Positions 21,698 to 33,600 of a stretch of 64,000 bases of DNA are shown here, one piece after another; the first letter of the stretch is position 1; each line of letters begins with the position of its first letter. Below the pieces are notes generated by a model. That model saw nothing but the letters and a program-made list of their open reading frames with translations. It ran no database searches and was not told the origin of the DNA. The position numbers and the translations under genes were made by a program. This DNA comes from Dryobates pubescens (lineage: Eukaryota > Chordata > Aves > Piciformes > Picidae), in NCBI RefSeq assembly GCF_014839835.1, contig NC_071646.1, positions 3,596,001 to 3,660,000 of the forward strand. The letters are read 5' to 3'.

Positions 21698-24600
21698 CTG
21701 AGGAGAGAGGGCAGGAAAGGGTTATGTGAGGGATGTGGTCTGGTGCTGGTAGCTTAGCAGTAGTGGTAAGACTGTGAGCTCTAGGTGAGCAACTGGATTT
21801 GATCTCAGAGGTTTCTTCCAGCCACAACAGTTCTATGTGATGATAGAACCACATAGATGGAGGAAGCCTCATGGTCATTATCCTCCCAGCATCCTCCCCT
21901 GCATAGCTTTGGTGGGGTGAGAAAAATCAAACATCCTGCATTCTCCCTTCTTCCCTCCAAAAAATCCCAAACCCCAACACGACTCCAAATCCACCTGCAC
22001 AGCACAGCCCAAATCCACATCATCCCACTGCCAAGAGCATGCTGCCTTCCTCATCATTGCTTCTGGCAGTCAAAAGCCCCTTCCCCACCTCAGGAGATGA
22101 TCACAGTGAGTTCACAAAGGCTCTTACTTTCCATCCTGAGCATCATGGCCAAAGTCTCCTCGAAGAGAGCCTGTGCCTGCAGGTCTATGCTCTGCACCCT
22201 GCTGCCCTGCTCTCCCAGGGCTGGGCTCTCTCCCAGCCTTCCCTTCAGCTCCAGGTACATTTGCTTCACTTGATCCAAACCCTGTGAGAGAGCAAAGCAG
22301 CACAGCAGTTAGGATCAGGCAAACAGACTGGGGAAAAGGGTTGAAGCCCCATCCCTGGAGACATTCAAGATCAGACTGGATGTGTCCCTGGGCAGCCTGC
22401 TCTAGTTGGAGGTGTCCCTGCTGCCTGCAGGGCTGCTGGACAAGATGACCTGTGAAGGTCCCTTCCAACCTGATGTAACCTGTGAGTCTGTGAAGCTGAG
22501 CAGGGCTGTGGGCACCCCAGCCACGGCCATGCTGGAGCCTGGTACCTGCTGGGCACTCCTGGCCTGCTGGGCTGCCTCCTGGGCTGTCTGCTGCGCGTCG
22601 CCTGCCCGCAGCCGGTTCTGGTCCGCCCCACGCTGCAGCTGTGAGAGCCTCTCCAGCAGCCCAGCCAGCTGGCCTGCCATGGCCTGCACGTTCTTCTCAG
22701 CTGGGCCCAGCACAGCCTCGATCTAAGAGCAGAGTGTTCCATGTTAGTGAGGAAATCACAGCCAAGCCCCACTCCCTCCTCCCGGCCTCCTCCTCCGTGC
22801 AGGGACCAGTGCCCGAGGGACCCAACACAAAAGTGGGGTTTGGGCAGGGAGGGGGCGCTGCTCCCTCCCAGCTGGGCACAGCAGCCCTGGGGTCGGCTCA
22901 GAGGACTCCAGCAGGGAGTCTGAGTGGAGTTTGGATAAGCACACAAGCGAGGCGCAGCAGAAAGGAGAGATTCTAACAGCAAAAGCTTTGCCAGATCCCA
23001 TTTGCCAGCTGTGGGGGTGCAGCACTCCACCAAAGCGGGAGGAGGTCTCGGTGTGGTCACTGGGAGGCCGCTCTGCATCACTCACTTCATCAACTCGCTC
23101 CTGGATGAACCGAAGGGAGGAGCCAGAGCCCCTGATGCTGCCCTGGGCCTCCTGCAGCACCGCGTTTGCGCGCCGCAGAGTCCCAACCACCTCCTCCACG
23201 CTCCCCTCCACGGCCTTGGCACGGTTCCTGGGGAGAGGGGGCAAAGGGCCAGGAGTGAGCCCAGACAGCTGCACAGCCTGGGGGTCAAGGATGCAGAGGG
23301 AAAAGTCAGAAGCAGGACAGGATTGTTGCCGACAAGGTTGCAATCTCCCTCCTGCACTCAGTTCTGGGCCCCTCACGCCAAGGAGGACATTGAGGGACTG
23401 GAGCAGGTCCAGAGAAGCACAACGAAGTTGGTGAAGGATCTGGAGAACAGGGCTGGTGAGGAGCAGCTGAGGGGGGGGTTCAGCCTGGAGAAAAGGAGGC
23501 CAAGGGGAGACCTCAGTGCTCTCTACAACTCCCTGAAAGGAAGTTGGAGTGAGGTGGGGGAGTGGTGCAAGAGCCACCATGGAAGGAAAAGCCTGAACCC
23601 TTGCATCAGCTTCAGTGAAGGCTTTTCTCCTTGAGCTGGGTGAGGAAGCCCTCCATGGAAAGCCAGGCCCCTTTGTCTCATCCCTTGCAGCAGGTTAAGC
23701 AGGTGTCAGACACCAGCAAGCAGTTTACCTATTATCCAGCTAACCTTCTGGCTGAGATGCTGCTGCAAGCCAACATGTGACAAAGCAGATGCTCCAAATT
23801 TGCAAGGACAATCTGGAATGACTTTTTAAGGGATCATGGGATAATCTTCCCAACTTTCACCCAGAACACACACAGCCCTCATCTCCTCATGCTCTCTTGT
23901 GCAACTGGGATGCAGGTCACCAACATGCAGTAGCAGCAGCAAGGCAACCCTGCCATGTCCCATCACAGCCACTCAGGAGATAGAGAAGAGCCTCCATCAC
24001 TTTTGGTAAAGACCTTCTGCCACAGGATCTGCTCCTGGCACCCAGATACTGGGGCAGCAGGGAGGTGCCTGTGGAGATGGCAGACTCATTCTCAGGCACT
24101 GTATGGACACAGAAGATCCTGGCCAAAAGCTTCAGATTGTGCAATCTCCAGCAGAGCAAGATTTCCACCCAAGCGCCCCCACGTTCACTCCAGCTGAGCC
24201 ATCTTCAGCTGCCAGAAGTCCCTGAACCTCAACCAACCTGGCTTGTTCTGCTTCCTGCTGGAGCTGCTTGGCCTTGGCCATGTCCTGGGCTGTCTGGGCC
24301 AGGACACTCTCAGGGCACTGCAGCTGAGTCGCCAGGTTTTGGATCTCGGTCATTTTCCTCCGGACCGCAGCAGCATCCGTGGGCAGCTGCAGGGAGAGAA
24401 CTGACTCACTGATCTCCTGGATGGTGGCAGGGTCCATGTCCTTGTCTGGGGAGCAGACAGACAGACAGAGGAAAGGTGAGAGTGCAAATGCAAGGGAGGA
24501 AGAGGCCAGCCAGCCACACACACTCTTGCACCCAGGCTCTTCAGACAGCTGCCAGCATCCCCCCTGAATCTGGCCCCCTTCAGTCCAACACGATTCTCAT

Positions 24601-27600
24601 TCACACCAGCAAAACACTCAGGAAAGGACCAAAATGAGACCTTTAATGAAGACAAAAATGACAGAATGCCAGGTTGGAAGAGACCCCAAGGATCATCTGG
24701 TCCAACCACTCCAGCTGATGGTAGGATTGAAATGAGCTGGCCCAGCACCCTGTCCAGCTGCGTCCTGACACTGCCCAGTGTAGGGGACTCCCCTGCAGCC
24801 CCTGGGAGATGATTCCAATCTCTGACTGTTCTCCAGGGGAAACATTTCCTTCTGGATCCCAATGGGAGTCTCCCCAGCAGTAACTTGTCCCCATCACTCC
24901 TTGTCTTTGCCATGGGACTCCTTGTGAAAAGGAAGTCTCCATCCTTCTGGCAGCCACCCTTTATGTCCCGGTCCATAGCAACGAGGTCTCTCCTAAACCT
25001 TCTCCTCTCAAGGCTGCACAAAGCCAGCTCTCTCAGCCTCACACCCCAGAGCACAGCAGGTAGCCCTCACTGAGCAGGTCAGGCTGTGTTTCAGGACAAG
25101 CCTCCTCTTATGGCACAAATAAAAGTTAATAAATCTGAGGAATCAGAGGCAGGCAGAGCCCAAGGGACATTAGCCCAGCGATTAGCTCAGAAGTATCTTC
25201 ACTCATCATTAACACCAGGCAGCACCAAATGACCTGGTTTTCTTCTCCAGCTAATGCTCATGAGGCTCATTATGTTATTACAATCTGTCTGTGAACAATA
25301 AGTCATCCCAGTGGTTTGTAGGACAACAAGGGATTCATCTGAGCAACAGCCTGCTCCAGAGAGGAGCTGCCTGCTTTGGGGCTCAGTGCTGCTGCTGAGC
25401 TCCTCTGCCCCAGACAAGGCCAACATGCTGCTGCTGAGCTCCTCTGCCCCAGTCAAGGCCAACAGCAAACCTTCAGGGAGCAGCAGACATGGGGATGGGT
25501 TTGTCCTCAAGTCCCAGAGATGGCCCAAGGCTCTTCAGCAGAAAATAGGACTCCAAGCAAGCTGCTGTCCATGCTACAGACCAAAGACCACCTCCAGCTT
25601 TTCGTTACTCTTAACTCAGCTCATTGGTTTAGGGATAATATTTGAGAGTGGTTCCTGGAGAGATGTTGGAGGCCCCTCCAGTACCTGTAGGGGGCCTACA
25701 GGATAGCCAGGAAGGGACTTTTTGCAAGGGCATGCAAAAAGGATGAGGGGGAATGGATTGAAGCTTAAGGACGGGAGATTTAGACAACAATGAGGGTAGT
25801 GAGAGACTGGAACAGGTTGCCCAGGCAGGCTATGGTTTCCTCCTACCCAGAGGTGTTCAAGGCCAGGCTGGATTAGGCCTTGAGCAACTTGGGCAAGAGG
25901 AATTAGATGATCTTTAAGGTCCTTTCCAACCCAAACCATCCTGCAACTCTATGAAGCCCCCCACACAGAAAGGTTAAGGCTGTGTGTACCTCCTGCCCTG
26001 TGGAGCTCACAGATGACCTCCCACAGGTGTCTGTAAGGGAGCAGGCAGGGTTTGCCCCAGGGGAGCTGACACAGATAAAAGAGCTGGGATTAATCTGAGT
26101 CAATCTGAAGAGTGTGGTTAAACCTGAGCTAAAGCACAGCTGCTGACAAAGCCACAGATCTGGGTCCTGCTAGAAGGTCTTCTCTGGTTTCCAGAGGACA
26201 CTGTCCCAGGCTCCCTTGCTATGAAGACATCCAGGTGCAGGCAAACTGAGCACCCCAGAGCTCAGCTGGGGTGAGCTGTCCAGCTGCACTGCATTCTCTG
26301 CAAAATCCACTTTGCCATGCACACAGGGACCTGCACACACACAGCTGCCACACTTCCACCTGCCAAGAAGGTTCTGACTTGCTGGATGAACTTCTGGACA
26401 CGCCTCACATCTCCTTCTATCTGGGTCCTGGTCACGCTCATCTGCTCCGCCAGCCGCCGCGCGCTGCTCTGAATCTGACTCACAGATGTCTCTGTTGTTC
26501 TGATCTGCAAACAACAGCAGCAGCCTGCTGGAGACATTTCCTCTTGGTCTGCCGTGCCAGCAGCCCAACCTCACCTCTGAGTGGCCTGGGCAAGGCTCTT
26601 GGCTATGGTGCTGCTCCCCATTCTTCACATTGCCACCACTTCCAAGGGTTGTAAATCATAGGAGCCCAGAATCCCAGGCTGCTAGGGGTTGGAAGGGACC
26701 CTTGGAGATCATCCAGTCCAACCCCCCTGCTCCAGCAGGGCACCCACAGCAGCTTGCCCAGGAGCACAATGGCCAGGGGGGTTTGGAAGCTCTCCAGAGG
26801 AGGAGACTCCACAACCTAATGTTGAAGATTGAGGGCTGGATTTGCAAAAGCAGCTCTCAAAGAGCACAGAACTGTTTCAAACACCTTAGAAATGGGTTGT
26901 GAATGACTTCGTGATCTCCCTTTATCCTGGCAAGCCCCCAGGAGGCTGCAGAAAGAAGCTGCAAAGCACTACCACACCTACTCAGGGGTAAAGGAGACAG
27001 ACCTGTGGCATCAGACAGGCTTCCACATCCCCACCCCTTCTGCCACTCTCATCCCAGCCCAGGAGGAGGACAAGGCTTCCTCCTGGCACTCCCAGAGCCA
27101 CTCCTGTGCCACAGAGGCAGGACTCATGCAGCAGGGAGTCCCCCACTCACAGACTCCTCAAGTTCTGAAGCTGCCCAAATGATCAGAGTCACAGAATGGT
27201 GGAGGCTGTAAAGCACCTCTGGAGAGCGTTGAGGCCAACCTCCCTGGTACAGCAGGCTCACTCAGAGCAGGTTGCCCAGGCTGGCATCCAGGTGGGTTAG
27301 GAATGGCTCCAGAGATTCCACCACCTCTCTGACCAGCCTGGTCCAGTGCTCCACCATCAAGTCTCATTGAGTTTGAAAGCACGGTATTGATCACAGCTCC
27401 ATCTCCACAGCTGTCCCCCCAGGCTCCAGGGGGTTGCAAAGGACACCAGAGGGCTCACTGCCCACACTCACCAGCTGTGCTGTCTCCCGGAGCCTGGTGC
27501 TGAGGCTGCCCAGCTCCCTGGCAGCTTCCCCAGCCGTGGCCACGGCCCCACGGGCCAGGGGGAAGATGCCATAGCAGGGGTGCCCATCCCTGCAGCTGCT

Positions 27601-30600
27601 GCTGTTGTCCCTTGGGCACAGCAGCTCCTCACACCGGGCTGGTGTGCAGGTCTCCACTCGGAAGCCACCACAAACCTGGAGAGGGAGAGAGCAGTGGGGC
27701 AGTGAGGGCACTCCCCTCATTGGCCTGACCTCAGTGCCCTAGGGGAGCAAACCAGGGGCCAAAGCTTTGACAGGCCCTTGCCATGGAGGACTTGTTGTGA
27801 AGTTGTGGGAGCTGTGCATGAGAAAAGGGATGGAGCCAACCCACCCCAGTGGGACCAGAGGTGGCACCAAATGATGGAGATCACGAGTGTGCTGGAGAAA
27901 GGCAGCCAGAGCTTGTGTGTATGGCAGAGCTGAATGCCCCACCTGAGACAGCAACACAAGGCTGGCATCTCCTCACCACCCCTAGCTGGAGCAGAAACAG
28001 AAGCTAAACTCCAGTGGCTCATGAAGAGTAACAGAGCACAGCTGCACGGAGCAGCATCTCATTTACTCTCAGGACAGCAACTCCTGCCCTCATGGCAGGG
28101 GAACTCTGTCCAAGCTGTGCACCTTGCTTTGGGAGAAGGATGAGAAGCCCCTGGACATCAGTAGGTTTCTTTGCATGGCATCTTCTAGAGTTACCACCCA
28201 CCAAAGGGTCACTGCAGCAGGGGCCCAGCCAAACCCAGAGCCAGTGCAGGCACCAGCACAGGCTGGGCGCTCAGGAATGTGTTGATGCTCTGAAAAGCAG
28301 AGAGGGGAGGTTGGTGGTCTCCACAGCAACCATGCATTAGGAGACACTGAAATGGATCTCCATGGCAATAACAAAGCAGAGAAGGAGAAATAAAAGAAAC
28401 CTCATCCAGAAATTAAGTGAGGCTTTGAGAGCAAAGAACTGACACATGCGAGAGGCCCCGGAGGGAAAAGTGTGTGCCTGGGAGGAGGCGGTGGGCAACG
28501 CTTTGCTGCCTGTGATCCGCAGGCAGGAGATGCTCAGACAGTTCTGCACTGATGTCCCAAAGCAGCAGGTTGCTTGGATGTCATTTATGAGTCTCTGCAC
28601 ACAGACTTGGCCCTGCCATGCTGGACTGCTTGAGGAAAGATGCAGGACTGCAGGGGGAGGCTTCTCCTGGGCACTACAGGAACTTGTCGAGAACTACGCA
28701 CTTGGGGAAGTCAGGAAAGCACGTTGCATCCTCACCTTATTTATGACAGGGGTCAGGTTGGGGGATGAGGCCATCTCCCCCTTCATGGCCAGCAGCTTGG
28801 AGGTGGACTCAGCCAGCCCCCCCTCCAGCCCCGCGGCACTCCTGCGGCTCTCCCGGGCCTCGGCCAGCAGCCGGGAGGCGCTGGTGACCGTGCTGCTGGC
28901 ATTGCTGGATGTCTGGTAGGCAGAGCTGATTGTCTTGAAGGCTCCTGCAGGAAGAAAACCACTAAATGGCACAAAACGCCTCCGTGACTCAGAACTGCAG
29001 CACAAGAACCTGAAGTGAAGGCATTGAGTGTACCCTGGGAGGGGATGTGCAGAGAGGAGCAGGACACAGCGGAGGATTAGTCACTGAGCAGCACGGAACA
29101 GCTCCTTTGTCTCCCAATGCCTTCCAGCCCCCCCCTGCAGCGAGCTACAGAGCTCTGCCGAAGGACCCAGCTCTGGGCTGGGGTTTAAAGACTGACACAA
29201 AAGCAGGATGATGCCCACATGCTGGCCATGGGCTCCCATGCAGCCCCGAGGTGGGGCAGGCTGGGGCTTTCAGAGGCCTTTCCCAGGCTCTTGGGCAGGC
29301 CCCACCGTTCCCTTCCAGTGCAGCTGAGGAGGAGAGCGGTCAGGACGTGGAGCTGTGTGTCACAGAGTCACAGAATCATCACAGAATCATCATCCACCTG
29401 GCTAGAAAAGACCTTAAGATCATCAAGTCCAACCATAACCTAACATCTCCCTGCACACAACTGTTAGACCACATCCCTCAGCACCTCATCCAAACGTCTC
29501 TTCAACACCTCTTCCACCAGGGACGGTGGCTCCACCAGCTCCCTGGGCAGCCTGTCCCAGCACCCCGTGAGCCTTTTGGTGAAGAAGCTGTTGCTAATAT
29601 CCAACCTAACCCTGCCCTGCTGCAGCTCGGGGCTCGTGTCCGCAGCTCGCACGTCCTCGTCTGGCCGAGCTGGGAGCTGCAGCACGGAGCAGAAGGCAGC
29701 AGCGAGATGCTTGGAGAGGAAGAGCTGCTGCAGGGCTGGAGCTGCTGCCTACCACCAGCGCTGGCTTAATTAGCTCTTCTCCCGAGCTCCTGACAGCCTG
29801 GCTCCCTTCCCCACCCCTCCAGCCCCTCCATCTGTGCACCACCTTCATTATGCCGGCTTCCTCCAGGGTTTGGTGACACATTCCCAGTGGGGTTTCCCCC
29901 TTCCCACCGCTCCCCAGCAGTGAAGTTAGTGCTGGCTGGGGGCCAGGAGCATGGTGCCCATGGTAGAAGCCACCCAGCCCAAAAAGCTTGGAGCAAATAT
30001 CTCCATAGTAAGAGGTCCTGGGTCCCACACTGGAGGCAGAAAGTGTTCCTCTCAGTGGGGAGGGAAGATCTATTGGTTGCTCCTAAGCTGACAGCAGGTT
30101 AAAAGCTCCATCTCATCCACACAGCTGGTGGGAAACCATCAGGCACAGTCAGGATGAGGTAAATTAATGGCTGCAAATTAAGAGATATTACAGCTGCAGC
30201 ACTGTACCTGACAGATCCGTGCTGTGGCTGCTTTCAAGCTGGCTCTTCTTGCTTTGGTACTGGGTGTTAGTGATAAACAAGCTGCTGTTGAGGGCTTCCA
30301 GCTCCCGTGAGAGAGAGGCAGTCTCGTCCCGAAAATGAAGGTCAGGATTTATGCCTTGGACCTGCTCTCTGGGGAAGGAAAGGCAGAAAATGTGAATTCA
30401 ACAGGAGAGCAAAGCACCAGCAGACAGAGCAGGGCTCCTCCCTGCTGGGACACTGCCAACACCCGGTGAAGAGGCACTTCTGAGCCCACAGAGCTGCTGG
30501 CAGAGGGCACTCCACGGCTTTGCAAGGTTTGCAGAGGTGGCAGAGAGCAGGGCTGGGCTACAGCTCTCCCACACCAGGCCAGCTTGCAGGACTGTGCCCA

Positions 30601-33600
30601 TGAAGGGACCACACATGCCGAGGATGCCAATCACCCAGAGTCTGTCCACCAGCCTCCTGCCCCTGCAGCAGTTTGCACCATTCTCTTGCATCCCTCATGA
30701 GCAGAGCAAGACCTTCAGGTGCAGAAAGAGCAGAACGTGTGCGAGCAGCTCAGTGTGCTGAGCACAGCGAGCACAGGAAGCCAGCCTCTCCTCCCAGCCA
30801 AGGGATGCACCCCATGAGCAGCATCCATCCCTCACCTGATGGCAGCGAGTGCCCTGCCCACCTGGGCCAGGCTCTGCTCTGTCACAGAGGAACGGCCGAG
30901 GACACCCTGTGCGCGCTGCACGTTGCCCTCCGCCTGCGAGAGCCGGGGGCCAAGGTGGGAGCCCCCGGTGCCAGGGGCCAGGTGTGAGGTGGAGTTGCTG
31001 AGGCCAGCCTGGCGCAGGAGCAGGCGCTGGATGTCTCCATCCTGGGTGTGGAAGCAAGGGTGGCACAGCTCACAGCCTGGGTAGGTGCTGCAGTGGCCAC
31101 GCTGGCAGCGGTCGCAGCGGGCACCCGTGACACCCGGGCGGCAGAGGCACTGACCACTGCTCTTGTCACACCCCACGGCCTCTGTGCCCTGGAAGTCACA
31201 GTCACACTCTGGGGGATGGAAAGGGGAAGAGAGACAGAGGTGAAACCCAGTGAAAGGGAGAGAAAAGCTCCACAGTTCTTATTGATGTTTCTATTCACAT
31301 CTGTACAAACCCAGAGCCTGCTCATGGGATGCCAACACAACCTGAGGCCCAAGCCCATCCCTCAGCCCCTGCAGCATCTGGGAAGAAGGTGGCATGGGCA
31401 CAGCAATGGGAAGAGTCTCCAAGCCCAGTTGCTTGCCCAGCTCCTGAGCCTGCAGAACTAGACCAGCAAGGCTAAGGGGCTCACTCAAGGCTACCAGGAG
31501 GAGACTGGTGGATACTTGGGAGATGGGAATGAACTGGCAGCCTGCTCCAGAAAGGACGTTTCTCTTACAAAACAACATGGGAAATGCTGATGGGAGGACA
31601 CAGGCAATGATGCCAAGGTGAAATGGGTGCTCCTCACCTGTGCACCTTCCCCAGGCATCTCCATAGTGTCTGTCTGGGCAGCCCTGCTCCTGCATGGCAG
31701 AGCACGTCCTTCCTGTGAAGCCTTCTCTGCAGGGACACTGTCCTGTGAACTGAGGCAAAGAGAAGCATCAGGGAGAGCCAGCTCTGGGCACCTGCCTTGG
31801 AAAACCTCCCTCAGCTGCTCTGGAGCACTAAAGCCAGGACATGGAGCTCTGTGTCATACAATCATCATGGAGTCATGGAACGACCTGGTTGGAAAAGGCC
31901 TTTGGATTGAGTCCAACCATAAGGCCAGGCTGGACGAGGCTTTGAGCAGCCTGGTCTAGTGGAAGGTGTCCCTGCCAGTGTCAGGAGGCTTGGAACTAGA
32001 TGATCTTTAATGTCACCTCCAACCCAAATCATTCTATGAATAACCTAACATCTTCCTGTACACACCTGTTAGACCAGGGCCCTCAGCACCTCATCCAAAC
32101 ATCTTGGATAAGCACATGGACAATCTTCTCTGCTCAGCCTGTGCCCCAGGACATGCCCACGCTGCTCATGCCAGGCTGAGGCTCAGCCAGGGCGACCCAA
32201 CCAACCTCCAAACGTCTCCAGCGCTGCAGAGCCGAGTTCTAAGCTTTAGTTCAAAGACAAAAGGAATCACCCACATCTCCTCCTTGCACTGAGCTCATTT
32301 GGAGTCTGTCTCCAGCTCTCAGAATTTGTCATGGGTTTATCTTTTTTCCTCATTTCACTTCAATTTCCCCAGCTGTCCTTCAAGCCTGAAGTGACACACA
32401 CGCTTTTCACTGACAAATGAGGATCATTAACTTGCCTTGCCTGCATGAAGATGTCTCATTAGGATTTCCTTGCTAAATATCAGGCCTTTTAAAATGCCTT
32501 CATCTTGCCTCAATAATTACCACCTCCCTTCATTTTCCTCAACAGCCTGCCAGAGTTTTCTAGGAAATGGGAAAAGGCAAAGAAGAGTTGGAGGTGCCAG
32601 GCAATGCACAGCCCTGTTTCTTGTGGAGGCTCCCACGGGTGGGACAGGATGACAGAGCCACCCAGCAGATGGTTTTGATGCTCCAAGAGAGTACCAGTGT
32701 GGTGCTGCCCAGCAGAGATGCAGCTCTGGTGGTTGGGACAGCTGTGCAGCTCCAGCCCCACCCCTGCAACCAGCAGTCCCTCATAGCACCAAAGATTCCT
32801 AGTTTCACAGAATGGTTTGGGTTGGAAGGGACTTTAAAGATCATCCAGTTGCAAACTCCCTGCCATGGGCAGGGTGGGATACCTCCTACTAGGCCAGGTG
32901 GCTCAAAGCCTCAACCAACATGCCCTCAAAAACATCTAGGCAGGTGGCATCCACAGCCTCCCTGGGCAGCCTGATCCAGTGTCTCAGCATGGAGGAAGGG
33001 AGGCAGGGAAATGAAATACTGCTGAAACGTGCTGGATCTGCTCTGAGGAGACTGAGGGTGGGCTGGGCAGTACCTGGTTGCAGTGGGGGCTGTGGGAGCC
33101 CTGGGGGTGGCAGCCACAGGCCTGGCAGCCACGGCCACTTTCCAGCTGCCAGTGCCCGGGCGCGCACTGGCCGCAGTCGCTGCCCACCACGTTGGGCAAG
33201 CAGAAGCACCTCCCAGTCTCATCATCACAGGGCATGTCCTGCCGAGTGCCCAGCACATTGCAGCTGCATCCTGGAAGGGAAAAGGTTTTGTTACAACAGG
33301 AATGGGTGCAGAGCACCCAGCCCAGCTCCTCATGAAGCCAGGTCCTAAGAAGGACCTTGCAGCCACCCCCAGATGAGCTCTCCTGTCTCTCCCACATCTC
33401 GGAGGTTCTCAGGAAGGGGCTACAGCCCTACACTCCCCCAGAAGCCACCTCCCCTGGGCTTTGTATCAAGCTTATACCCAAGACATGCCACAGCTTGAGC
33501 AAGGAGCTTTGATAAACCTCTGCAAAATGAGCCTTGGAAACACCAAATCATAAAATCATAGAATGGGCTGGGTTGGAAGGGACCTTAAAGATCATCCAGT

